A DNA stretch of 64,000 nucleotides from Lethocerus indicus (taxonomy: Eukaryota; Arthropoda; Insecta; Hemiptera; Belostomatidae), in the NCBI GenBank assembly GCA_019843655.1, contig JACDQD010000004.1, positions 1,860,001 through 1,924,000 on the forward strand, read 5' to 3'. Below the pieces are notes generated by a model. It made no database searches and had not been told where the DNA came from. It worked only from the letters and a program-made list of their open reading frames with translations. Below, piece after piece: positions 34,812 to 46,400 of the stretch. Numbering within the stretch: position 1 is the stretch's first letter; every line of letters starts with the position of its first letter. A program made the position numbers and the translations under genes.

Positions 34812-37800
34812 AAGGCGCTTATGGTAACATTTCGTGGAAATTTTCAATTGGCAGTAATAACAAAAGAATTGGGCGGCACCAAATTGTGTCAGGTATGACA
34901 TTTAAAAGCATTATAATATATTGTCATCGAAAATCAAGCAATAAATTAAAACAATCGAATATTATTGCGAATATTTCCTCGTCTCTTGTTTTTATTTAAA
35001 ATGAATACCAATAGTGTTGATTATAATCTGCTCTTTACCTGTCAAATTTATATAAGTAAATGGCAGATTGGTATTTGGGAGATGAATAGAACAATGCATC
35101 ATTTAATGCATTAATTTATTCAATTTCAATATATTTCTGTTCTCCCAATTGGTTTCCTTTTGTCCGGTCCGTCTGACGATTCGTCAGTTTTACCTCTCCC
35201 GAGTTTCGAACGGTTTTTTAGCGTTATTCCCGGTTAAAACTTTTGAAACTCTTCCCAGGTGAACCTCTTAAACCCGACCGTCCGTTTAACTGTGTCGGTT
35301 AACGCAACTCCCGACTGCCCTTTTTCAGGCCCTTCCGTTTTATTTCTACGTCTGTCTTAGGGCCGGCCGAAAGTGCGTAATTACGTTTTATTGTTTCAAA
35401 AAACGGCGCCGAGAGCTTTGAATACTTTTCAGGGCGGGAATTAAATTACATTCAAATCCTGTTAGTTTCGTTGGTGCTATTATTTATTCAACCTCCGATT
35501 TACATGCTGCGCCAACATGCCTATAGCATTCAGATTCTGGAGAGATTATTCAATTTCGTAAAAGGTTTTATAATTTAAATTTTATGAAAATAACAACGAT
35601 TGATTAGGCTAAATGTCTCGTTGAATATGCCTTATATCGGCCTTATAATTAAATAAGTTTTAATCTCCTTGAATGCTGGGCTCTTGTTGCCGGTGCCGGC
35701 GCCCAATATAAACGCTACGTTATTTTTCCCCAAAAAGCCCCTAAATTAGTGTCGCCATGTGGCCCCAGTATATTCACTACAATGATATTTTAATGGCAGT
35801 TTAACGTTGAGCGGTTCATTTCATTCTGAATGAAATTTATGACAACTGTTTAAGGACCGAACATTTTGAGAATTAGTTTTCGATGGGTCACAGAAAAACC
35901 ATTACTTCATTGCATAAAACACTGCTTATAAATTCTAAACTCTGTTGGAATCTTTTCCAACAGCGACGACCAAAATTCCGTTGAGTATATTGCCTATTCA
36001 GAATTTTTAGTGCTAATCTGATGAATGGCCAATGCAATCTTGGCGTTTAGCTTTGTCTATACGCGACTGGGTTCAATTTGATTTCGAATGCTATACAACA
36101 CCTTTTAAACAAGGCATTTGACCAATTTGAGGTATTGTTGATGGCGGACGGGACCTGTTTGGCCCGCCTTCATTAGTGTCACTTTATGCCGCCGTACGAT
36201 GCCGCACAGTGAACATTTCAGTTCGGGAATTATCGCGCCGATGACTGAACCGTCGAGTGGCAAATTTAACGAAATATTCAAATTGTCGAACGGGCGACAA
36301 CCACGCGATTTAGTCCGCGTCCAACGCACCAGTGTCTGTAAATGGCCACAGTATTATCAGCAACGCGCGATGCACCACTGATAACAGTGGAGGTCATTTC
36401 GACAAAAATATTAGTGTTCCCATTTTTAAGTGTTTATCAGCTCCGAGGGGGATTTGTGGAGACAGTTAAGCTGTCAAGATAGTGTCACTGTATTATTGTG
36501 CACCCTGCGTCGCATTTCACAATTTCAAAAGTTTTCGTCTTGTAAGTTTTTAATATGAAATTGATTGAATATTGAAATTGATTATTGTTTACAAATTGTA
36601 CTACAAATTAATATTGTTTAACAAATGTTTGGTCGGCTCAAAAGTATTCGATGAACTCTTATTAAGAATATCCGGGTTCGGTAAACTTGCCGACCCAAAG
36701 AGCTACTCTCCAAATATGGAAATACGCGTTGAGCTACCAAAGATAGAATTAAAGGTGCTTGATAAATTTATTTGATTCGTTTATAGAAGAAAAAAGCTTT
36801 AAAATGTAGTAGGTAGGTTTTAATTTTCATCTAACGTCAAAATAAATATATCCACGCGAGTTACCGGCAGCTCGCGATCCAGAGTTCGTCGACCCCTCGT
36901 TCTAGAAACTTCAGTTTCAATTTCAATATGTATTTGTGATTATGAGCGTGTACGGGAGTTGTAGAACGGCATACCGCCGGTAGAACAAAGCGGGGCCACT
37001 AATTATTAATTAATTCCTTTGAAATAATTATTATTATAATTATGATCAGTTTGATGCACCGTTGGTTGCACCGATGGGATTCAAAGTGTAAATCACACGG
37101 GTTTATTATTTAGAATACAGACTAATCGTTTAACTAAAGTTTCCTCAATTGCATTAATTATGGAAAAGGGTAAATTACTTGTAATATGATGCCGAAACAA
37201 CTTTGCGGGAACATTTTGCAATAAAGGCGTCTATAAGAATATGATCTTCTAGCTTCACATGATTCTGTGGTGGACCTGTTCCATCATCAGGGTGCGATTG
37301 GAAAGTTGTTCAGCCGGGGGTCCTATTTATGCCTCGAGGTGAGGTGTAGTTCGTATTAAGACTTGTTTATTTGCGAATTACCGGGGATCCTTCCGTCGGA
37401 GACGCTCGGACGGTTTCCAGACACTGGAAAAATCCCGGAACAGCAGGAGTATCGCGCTATAGTGCCGGAAGTTAGTGATAATTCAAGTTCTGGTGGCTGA
37501 AACCCAGTAAACTGACTGTTTACCTGCTTATATTCGCGGATCCCGACCGGTCCCCGTAGCTTCGGAATTTTATTTTATTCAAGTCGGTCCAAAATACCGG
37601 GGGGGGGAGGGGTTTTAGGGCGGGAGGAACTGATTAATTGGCGCTAAAGTTGTTGGGAAAGCTTGTTAGTGAGGGCACACCCCCCTCCCCCCATCCGGGT
37701 TCCTCAAACCCGGAGAAGAACTGTGCGAAAGGCCCTTTCGATTCGAACTCCCGGCGGCGCCCCGCCTTCAGATCAACTTTTCCTCGGGGCCCATTAAAAA

Positions 37801-38318
37801 CTTCTCCTCTCCCTTTCCTTACACGGGATATCTTTTACGGCGGAGGGGACACCCAAAGAAAGGCGCCCTGGTGATGGGGGGCGGAGCGGTTTAATTTAAA
37901 TTATTTCCGGGATATTCAAATGAGTCGCCTATAAATTAAGGAGACCTCCCTCTCAATCTTCCTTAACTGTTTTGGATTATATTTCGTAATATATTTTTCA
38001 ACGGCCGACAGTAGGCTTATAGTCGGCTTTATGGATTCCATAATAGTGGGATAAAGTTCGTCTTACATTATTTATAACTACCGGTTATATATTACTCGCT
38101 AATAACATTTTATTTTCAAGGCGCGTCCAGTATTTAAATGCCGATAATTAGGTACTATGAAACTGCTTTAATATTTAGCGAGACGATACTCATTGGATGC
38201 TCGGTTCTGATACGTCCGCAGTGCGTAAAACAAGTTATAAAAGCCATTAATATACGTTCATTTCGTATGTACATTACTTTATTATTCATCTGCCGAGCCG
38301 TACGATTGTAGCGTCTGA

Positions 38319-38320
<2 letters not shown>

Positions 38321-38354
<34 letters not shown>
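38321..38354. repeat. CT microsatellite
   Basis: Seventeen uninterrupted CT units. Confidence 0.97.
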
Positions 38355-38356
<2 letters not shown>

Positions 38357-38816
38357 GGTTTTATGGGCGTCACATTGTCGGGAATCTGTTAATAACTTCT
38401 CCGGTATCTGGTGCCGGGGACAGGGATATCTTTTGTGATGGCGGGGTTTTAATTTCAATTACCCCTTGAATATTCAGATGAGTTGCTAATAACTTTCTGG
38501 AAGGGCCCGGTGGAACCCGTTCGGTGTGGGGCGGGTCGTGTGCAACTTCGTTAAATGTAAATCCGCCCGAGAAGATATCCGTTGTTGTACAGTGCCGGCG
38601 CTGAGAGAGGGCTATTTTCTGCCCTGAATGATGTACAGGTCTATTTTGTTGTATTCACAATTTTCGAATGAATGCTGATAATTAAGAACGCGTTATGAGA
38701 GGGAGTACCCCCCCCCCCCAATAGCTTCAAGACTATGTAAGAAGCAGTATAACTACTTTTTCTGATATTGAAAAATCTCTTTTACACTTACAAATGATAT
38801 TCGGCACCTTCTTCCA

Positions 38817-38817
<1 letters not shown>

Positions 38818-38861
<44 letters not shown>
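38818..38861. repeat. AT microsatellite
   Basis: About 22 uninterrupted TA units, around 100 bases downstream of a run of twelve C (38708-38719). Confidence 0.97.
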
Positions 38862-38866
<5 letters not shown>

Positions 38867-40327
38867 TGTGCTACAGCATTCGTGTTATAATAGCGTCGCC
38901 GAAACTGACGCGAATTCACTGCAACAGTTTGTTAATCGAAATAAATTGCATATTAGATACATTCTTTCGGTTGTTCCAGCATCCTTATTAAGGCTCGTTT
39001 GTTTGTTTTCGCCTCGTTAATTTCATCAATTACCGCCCCATTAATTAACACTGGGGATAGTGTTGGTTTAAATGTTTATATATATATATATAAGGTTTAT
39101 TTCTCAAGAATTGAATTCACGTTGTTCCTGAAACAGTGTCTAACGATTAGGAAATTCGAAAAAAAGATTTCTTCTCATTCCAGACGATTGTTATTTATTT
39201 TCAATTCGCCCGCCTGTTTAAACCGCATTGGGCAATTAGCGCTGAATTAATAAACTGCGATTATATCGATGCAACTGGCTTTTAATATAATTAATTAGGG
39301 TAATGAAGTCGGTCGTGGCCGGCGGACCGTGTCGCGGTGGAATTAGATTCGGAGGTTCGCACTCTCCCGGCCCGACCAAGAGTGCGGGACATTAACTCGA
39401 TGGCTTAATCTACTCTACGAATTAAAAAGAAAGGGAGAGAGAAAAAAGGAATATATAAAACGAAAACCAGAATACTCCTAGAAATTACTGTTCCCCTCCT
39501 AGGGGCGTTATTCTTATCGCGGTGACTCTCTTTTCAATCTGCCTAATGTAAGTTTCAGTGTCTCGGCGCGGCCCCGGCGGAAAGTAATTCAATTTGGGTT
39601 TTAATTCTGTTTGCAGAAAGGTGTACAATATAAATGCATAGGTATGTACGGGCAGATTGTGTTCTTTGAACTTCCGGTTCAGCCATTTTTTTAAGCTAAA
39701 TAGTGCCGTGGGTCGGTGTCGAAGGAAGAATACTTCCGGCTTTTATATCGAGTCTTATATATCTTATAGGTAGCTTAGACTGCATTTAATTAGATACTGT
39801 ACCCGGTGTTAGATTATACCCCTGGAAGCCGAATCACATTCAGGAATTGCACTGTCTAGGCCTGTCCCAGTTATATATTTTCGATGGGCTAGTCAATTAC
39901 AAATCTAACATGGAATTTAAAGTAGGAATTATTTTAAAACCGCTCAGGAATGGATCTCCCAGTAGGACCGCAGGAGTGGCCTCACCTGTAAACTTTCCTG
40001 GGGCCCTTCAAGCCTTGGGCGGGGAAATAGAGAGAGCCAATGGAATTAGGATGGAATTGCGAATTTGAATTAAAAACGAACGGATCCCAATTAGTTCCAA
40101 GATTTGAAATTTCTCTCCTACCCTCGCAATTCTCAACATTTATATCATCTTTTTGTTGGAGGGCCCAATCGAATCTCCCCCTCGGGGAGTTGTCTTCATA
40201 ATGATATTTGTTTTGGGCTTCTATCTCCAATTTCTTTCCAACCCTTCTCCATCTCCCGCTTTTTCTTTTTGCTCCCCTCCTTTCGGCCCCTCTCTATTGA
40301 GTTAGAGAGCCGGGTCCACTTTTGGAT

Positions 40328-40356
40328 GGGCGGCGGGGGGGGGCGGGGGGTGGGGG
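40328..40356 (+). other. G-quadruplex-type motif
   Basis: G runs of 3, 9, 6 and 5 bases are separated by 1-4 bases on the + strand, within a GC-rich patch. Confidence 0.75.
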
Positions 40357-43317
40357 CTTCGGTTTCCGGCCTTTTTGCAAACTAAGATCCCAACTCGCGT
40401 CCTTTTATATGATTTCGTTTCTCGTCCACCGTCTTATTGGATCGAGCGTTGTAAATCGCATTTAATACGTTAGGACGTTTTGAGTTCATAACTGTAAAAA
40501 CAAGAAGGGTATTCCCTACAGTGGCATACTATCCATCATCTTTTTCAACGACTAGATCAATCAGAAGGCGTTTATATTTATTATACCCACATAAACGCTT
40601 GAAAATAACTATTGAGGACAGATTATTTTTTTTAGGCAATCGTGTATACTGAACTATAGCGTTGTATTTTGTTCTTTGAATTCCGTTCTCCCCTTGGGTT
40701 CCTCAGGTTTGCCAAAATATAATAATTTTATTTTTGAACTAGCGAATTACCGCTTTTTCGGTTAAGTTTCGATAACGTTGAAATATTCGTTTCCTCCCGG
40801 TTGCACGCCCTCCGTACGGTTGGGGCCTGCGGTAATGTGGTAATATTATGACTCCTACGCCGCATTAATCGTCGCTAGTGCTCGCGTCGTCCAATTGGCC
40901 TGCTCCTCGCCCACACCTTATTTACCGTTGACATCATCACCCCAGTCGCACTCTCACTTTCTTGGTCTTAACTTGGCATGGGACATCGATAACGCTCTAC
41001 GGAAATATCCTCGCGCGTTTCCTAATTGGACCATGTTTATGTATTTTTTTTATTGGATATCAAATATATAATTAAATTTGTGTCGTGTTTTATACATTAC
41101 TTATTAATGCGACTATGATTTAGCACCTTGGGAAGTGAATCGTACTCACCGAAGCATTGTCCGTGTCTATCCTGCAGTTGCGTTCGGAAGAAAAAAAAAA
41201 CTTGAGAAGAAAACAATGATCATTTTTAGAGTTACTGAAAAACTATTCCAAAAAATTTGTATCCCTCTTAAGCGGTAGTATCTGAAACCCGGTTAAGGTT
41301 GAAACCCCTTTAAAGATCAGGGGGATGGGGTAGGGGGGCGGCGGTTAGTGGAAACTTTAATAATATTCCGCACTTGTGAAAATACGAGTCTTGAATACAT
41401 AATAGACTAGACAATAGTGCGTTGGTGGGAGTTTGGGGGGAGGCCAACCCCATCCCCTCGGTTGTGCCCCAATCGAAATTTATGACCGCAATTACTAGAA
41501 AACCGGTGGACTTGTGTTCCCGGTTCTTAAACGCGTTGAACGGTCGCAATCGGACTTACTTCAAGGAATTTCTTCCGTATTCCCTTGTTTCGTCCGGTAC
41601 AAAAGTCAGTACTGAGAACTGAAGTTGTTTACGAGCGATATACGACTTATCTGCTTTGATACCCGGAGCTTATCAATATAAACTGTGTGGCGTATCTCGT
41701 CCCTCTTTTAAATAGGGGTGTTCAACGCATTCAACCCGACGGTTGGAGAGCGCTAAAACGGATGAAATATCCGAAATTCTCCTATTTCTCCCGGGTTACC
41801 CGTTTTCCCGTTGGTTCGGAATACAGCGGTCCGAGCGGAACACAAAAACCCCACTGTATATTGCTCGATTCGGTCTCATATTATACAGTTTTCGGTTTCT
41901 TACCCGCGATTCAGTGGCCCACGCACTATACATATATATAAGCGACAACAAAGGACGAAAGGAACCCCACTCTGGCAGAACGGGAGGCGTACGCGGAAAT
42001 TCTCCTCTGTCGGCGGGTGCGTCGTCAAAGAGGGTATTAACGGAACGCCCGCATTTAACAATATCTCTCTCTCCGTCCCTATTATATTATATTTTATAAA
42101 AGGTTATGAGAATAAATGAACAGACAGTCTTGTGCGACTGTCTGGTTTGTTTAGTACCACGGTAGTGCACCGAACCATATTTATGCGTTTATTATCTAGC
42201 GACATTTCTTAGACGCTTAAATTCAATTAATAATTGCCTTCTAGACATTAATTTAGCCCAGTATCGTATTTTTAAATTCCGCGGATTGATCTTATTACCG
42301 AATCGACGGGACGCCAATTTGTACCGGCGTATAAAGGAGAAAGGTGCCAGTTGTGGTTGGGGGATGGTGGTGGCGGATGGGCGGTTCACTGGCACTCTAT
42401 TGCGGCGGCGTTTTTAGACGGGGTTCGCAGAAATTGAGTGCGAGGGCCGCCCCCCCCGCCCCCGCCGCCATTAGAACCCGGCCGAGCCCCGGGATATTTG
42501 GGTCGGCAGAATCGGTTAACGTCGCCCACTTTATCCGGCCGACAAATCTGTCCGTTAATCTTGGTAACAAATTAAACAATCTTAAAAGCGGCCGCGGCCC
42601 CCCCCCCATCCAGAAGCCGAGCAATGTCTTGCCCATCTCCCAAATGGGACGGATTAATCATGTCCCCTCGGAAATGTTTTATTTTCCACCACCTCCTATA
42701 CCCTACAACGGGGCCACTATTGAGGACGACTCGCAATTAAGATTTTTCCCAGCGCCGTTTCAGTTCGACCGCCTAATCGTTCCTTTGTTGCGCCGGTACA
42801 GAGCAATTCGGGGCGAACGCCTCCGCTTTTGAAAACTTTCGTCCGCCGTTTGCTGAAAGGCGCCACTAATTACCCGATTATTGGATTTTTTCAAAACATA
42901 AATTTAATAAAATCACGCCCTACTACTGTTATTCCCTCGGAATGTTTGTGCGTCTTTATCTTAAACTAATTATTTAAATTAAAAATGATTCGTGCTTGAG
43001 AATAAGAAACAAATCCGCAATTTACCTACTAAAGGGAAATGACAATTAATTTGAACTTTGTATATGATTTTATACTTATTATTTCACTCAGAATCTGGTT
43101 TTAAAAATGTCTGTACTTGACTTTGACAGTACTATGCCTACAATTACTGCTAGTAACCCCATGTAATGTAAGCACTTTTATTTATTGTTAAATGTGAGTT
43201 CAGCTTAAATTGAATTACAAGTTATTATCCAAAACAATTTCAACCCTAAACCATCTGGGCGATAATTTGTTTTCGTAAATTCTAATCGGTCTAATTCTTT
43301 CAATCCCTCTGTTGCAG

Positions 43318-43400
43318 GACTCCGTGGCACATATCCACGACTTGGTAATGACCGTCCACCTCCAAGGGAAGGAACACATTCTGGACCTTCGGCTTAACAG
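43318..43400 (+). CDS. ADAM-family metalloprotease, prodomain exon A (partial gene)
   Basis: This 83-nt internal exon follows a pyrimidine-rich tract ending in TTGCAG and is followed by the donor GTAAGC. Read from its first base it gives 27 codons plus two bases, including MTVHLQGKEHILDLRLN. Known of the family: ADAM prodomains (Pep_M12B_propep) carry a segment of this form, a beta strand followed by LDLxLNxxL, and prodomains fold in the secretory pathway and keep the zinc protease latent. The last codon is split (AG|G, Arg) and is completed by the first base of the exon at 60174, giving the continuous RLNRELFPKNHF. That join across 16.8 kb is the strongest evidence that both are real exons. 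The exon enters in phase 0 and leaves in phase 2. The upstream exon was not identified. Which ADAM subgroup (meltrin/ADAM12-19-33-like or ADAM11/22/23-like) cannot be decided from so short a piece. Confidence 0.87.
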
Positions 43401-46400
43401 GTAAGCTCTATCCTTTTAAAGCTCAAACTCTCAAATTCTAATATCATTCCTGAGGACCGATGCCGACTGCTTTTAACTGTAAATGGTCCCGGTGAAGTTT
43501 ACACCGGTTTAATTACCTATTGATCATTAATGTAAAAAATGCATTTTTCATTTTACATCTCCTTTACGTATCGTTTTCAATATGGAAATTAATTTTATAT
43601 CCAATTGTTATATTATTATACGCGGGAACACTGTTCCGTATCGGGGCGTCTGAATGGGGCATTTTCCAGACCGTCGGATATAACAATACCTCGTTTCTCT
43701 TTTCTGGTAAGTTACTCGAATACTGAACGCGATGTTTATAAATGGGTCGACTTATTTAATTCCAATCGAAGACATCAGTTCGAACAGGTAATCCTCGCGA
43801 AACCGAGTCAGATCGAGTTAACCCGTACCGTAATTGCTACCGTCGCTTCAGTGCGCCCCCCCCCCCTTCCGTTTTATACAGTTCTAGGGGCCGGGCGGTT
43901 GTATATTTTCTGGAGAAATGTTCTGCATCCCACCCCGACGGTTGGCTCCTTTCCATTTTATCCCGGTCATAATACTTTATGCTCCGGCGATCCGTTTACA
44001 CAGTGAGACGGATCTGCTCCACGGAGAGAGAGTTTGACCGACTAAGAGCTTTAGAGGGGATGTAATTTTCTGCCGCCAATTCCGGAGTTTAAAATTCTGA
44101 ATTTGATAACACTCTCGAATATTAAATTATACGTTTATTATCTCAATCGCTAGACTGCCGTTAGTTTTACAAAAATAAAGTTTGACGTTGTTGGACGGTG
44201 TTTAAACGAATTTGATAAATCACACTGATGGACATACGCAAACATAAATCGAATATACTAACAGAATAGCATAGAAAAGAACTCAACTGGAGTGTCTAGC
44301 GTCCGCATTGTCTGCTATATAGATGACGACCATGGGTCTGATTCCGACCGGAAGAAAATATAGTTGATTAAATTTAAAGTGGTTGTGCAACACCCGGAGT
44401 TGGTGTAACGCCGGCGTGGGGATTCATAGTTTTTGCCGGAGCCTGGACGGGGCTAATGTAGTGGTGAAGGGGTCGTCCTCCCCCCCCGAGGCGGCGGTGT
44501 ATTAGCAGCGAGCGGACCCAAAATCGGGGCAAAAACCCCGAAACCCCCCCGACCGCATAAACCGCCCCCTCCCAAATGGACACTCGTCGAATATTTTCTC
44601 GTCTAATTAAATTTCAACCGTGAATAATGATCTGCCCTGTATTATCGCAAGAAGTTTTGATGCCGATTCAATTGTTATCGCGATTATCATCTGAGCGTAG
44701 AGACGAGCGAGTGTACTAGGCAATTTCGAAGTTTTACATTATTATTTCTACCCGATAACAACTTACAGGACTTTAGCCAAAGTGCACACGTTTTATTTTG
44801 ATTAAGAACTTACGGTTTTTCCAAAATAAAGTAATAAAGATTCGAAAAATTCCAAATCCAAAGCGAGCGTCCCTTACTAAAGGCAATACATATATAGGGG
44901 AGGGTGGGTGCGAACTAAATGAATTAACTAAATATTAAATATTATACATTGTGTTTTATTTGTTCGTAGTAGGAGTTCGTCAATATTAATTTGAGTAGGA
45001 GAGAGAGACTGAGGGGGTTAAATTAATTAACCGCAAATAAAATGCAAACGAGACATTTTATTTTATTTATTTAAGTAGAAGTTGATCATCATTAATTTCA
45101 TTATAGTTATTACTAATTGAAGTGTTTTGTTACAAATTCAGTTTTCCTCATCCCCGGCCGACGCTAAGAGCCGCGCAAATTAAAGAACCGTTCATCCAAC
45201 GGTATATTCACTTCAGGAAATAATGGAGTACAGTGAACCCATGGCTGAATATTAGGTACACAGTGGTTTTAACTTTTCTCTATAGTTGGTGCAGTGATTA
45301 CAGAATTATTATGTCTATTGTTTTTCAATAATACTTAGCGTATTTTTCACCACTTATTAGACCTCAGTATTAGCGGTCATGAGCCTACCACTGTAGGGAA
45401 GTTTTTCTGCGGCCCTGGAAAAGTTAAATTGGGATAAGTTTAAAATATTTTTACTAGGAAGAATCAGTTAGGACCTTCGTGTGTTCTGCTAAAGGACACT
45501 ATACAATTTAGTACTTTATACAATTTTTGCTAGGAATTATTCTAGCAATGAGCTCTATTTTTCATGAAATATCGAGAAAACGGTCCTGAAATCCTTTTCT
45601 CTCTCGGTTTGGAATTAATTAAAAAAGGCTCCTGATCAGGTCAAAGGTCATTGTTCACATTCATACGTAACTCTTATATATTTATACACCGTTGGTTTAA
45701 TTCCATCAATATTTTGTTTATTCTCTACCATAAGTATTATTTTTAGTTCATTGACGTTTTATCAGTACGATGAAGGTGCTGACGGGACAGCTTCACAGTG
45801 TATATAGATAACGCAGGTCTACCTGTAAAACTCTTTTAATTAGCTGAAACGTGGTGTTGTTCGCGACGTACGGTTACAGAGTGCAATGGCTCAGATTGCA
45901 GGAAAGCGTCCGAAAGAGGTTCAGGAAGACATGGAAGGTCGCTGGAACAAGCAGTGGACAGGGCTATAAAGTTCGGAGGACTTTCCCGCTCGGACCGAGG
46001 GATTTGTGCGCCGTGTACTGTGTCTCGAATGAAGAGAAACAGTCTGAAATACTTTCATTTCACTGCAGGCCGGGCGCTGCAATTTGAATTCTCCGTGGGT
46101 TCGGGTATTCGCGGGGGCCGATCCGGATCCGTCCGTGGGATTACTAGTCGCGCTCCAACGCGGAAGTCAGGGCCAAAATCCGCGTTTTGGCACGCCCACC
46201 TTATCTGTTTTATTCTCGCCGTTTGATATTCAATTCCCTCCGTCTCCCATAGACGATTATTTATAACGAATTATAATCGCGCAATTATTTGTGGAGTAAT
46301 TATTGAGCATTTCGGGCTTTGTTTGACATTGGCGATTTTCACAATTTTACTGTCACAACTGTAGAATACAGTGTGCGACATTGATGTTCGAGTAGGAGGC

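Larger units (their letters stand above)
34105..43317. other. Non-coding stretch directly upstream of the first recognised ADAM exon
   Basis: The last part is intron, since it ends in a polypyrimidine tract and CAG at 43317. I found no convincing upstream prodomain exon ending in phase 0. It contains two long AT microsatellites, one CT microsatellite, a G-quadruplex-type tract at 40328-40356, and hairpins at 35025-35069, 35942-35963 and 42121-42144. Confidence 0.5.

Noticed and set aside
36105..36381. CpG-rich open frames on both strands with paired Cys and His residues
   Set aside because: No zinc-finger spacing or other motif could be confirmed. The antisense overlap suggests a compositional effect.
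42344..42832. 162-codon open frame rich in Pro, Ala and Gly
   Set aside because: It is generated by long C and G runs and overlaps an open frame on the other strand. No domain was recognised and the frame does not lead into the ADAM exon at 43318.
45851..46226. Overlapping + strand frames with Arg/Lys-rich, exon-like sequence after a TTACAG
   Set aside because: The possible acceptor lacks a good pyrimidine tract, no donor with matching phase is clear, and no family was recognised.
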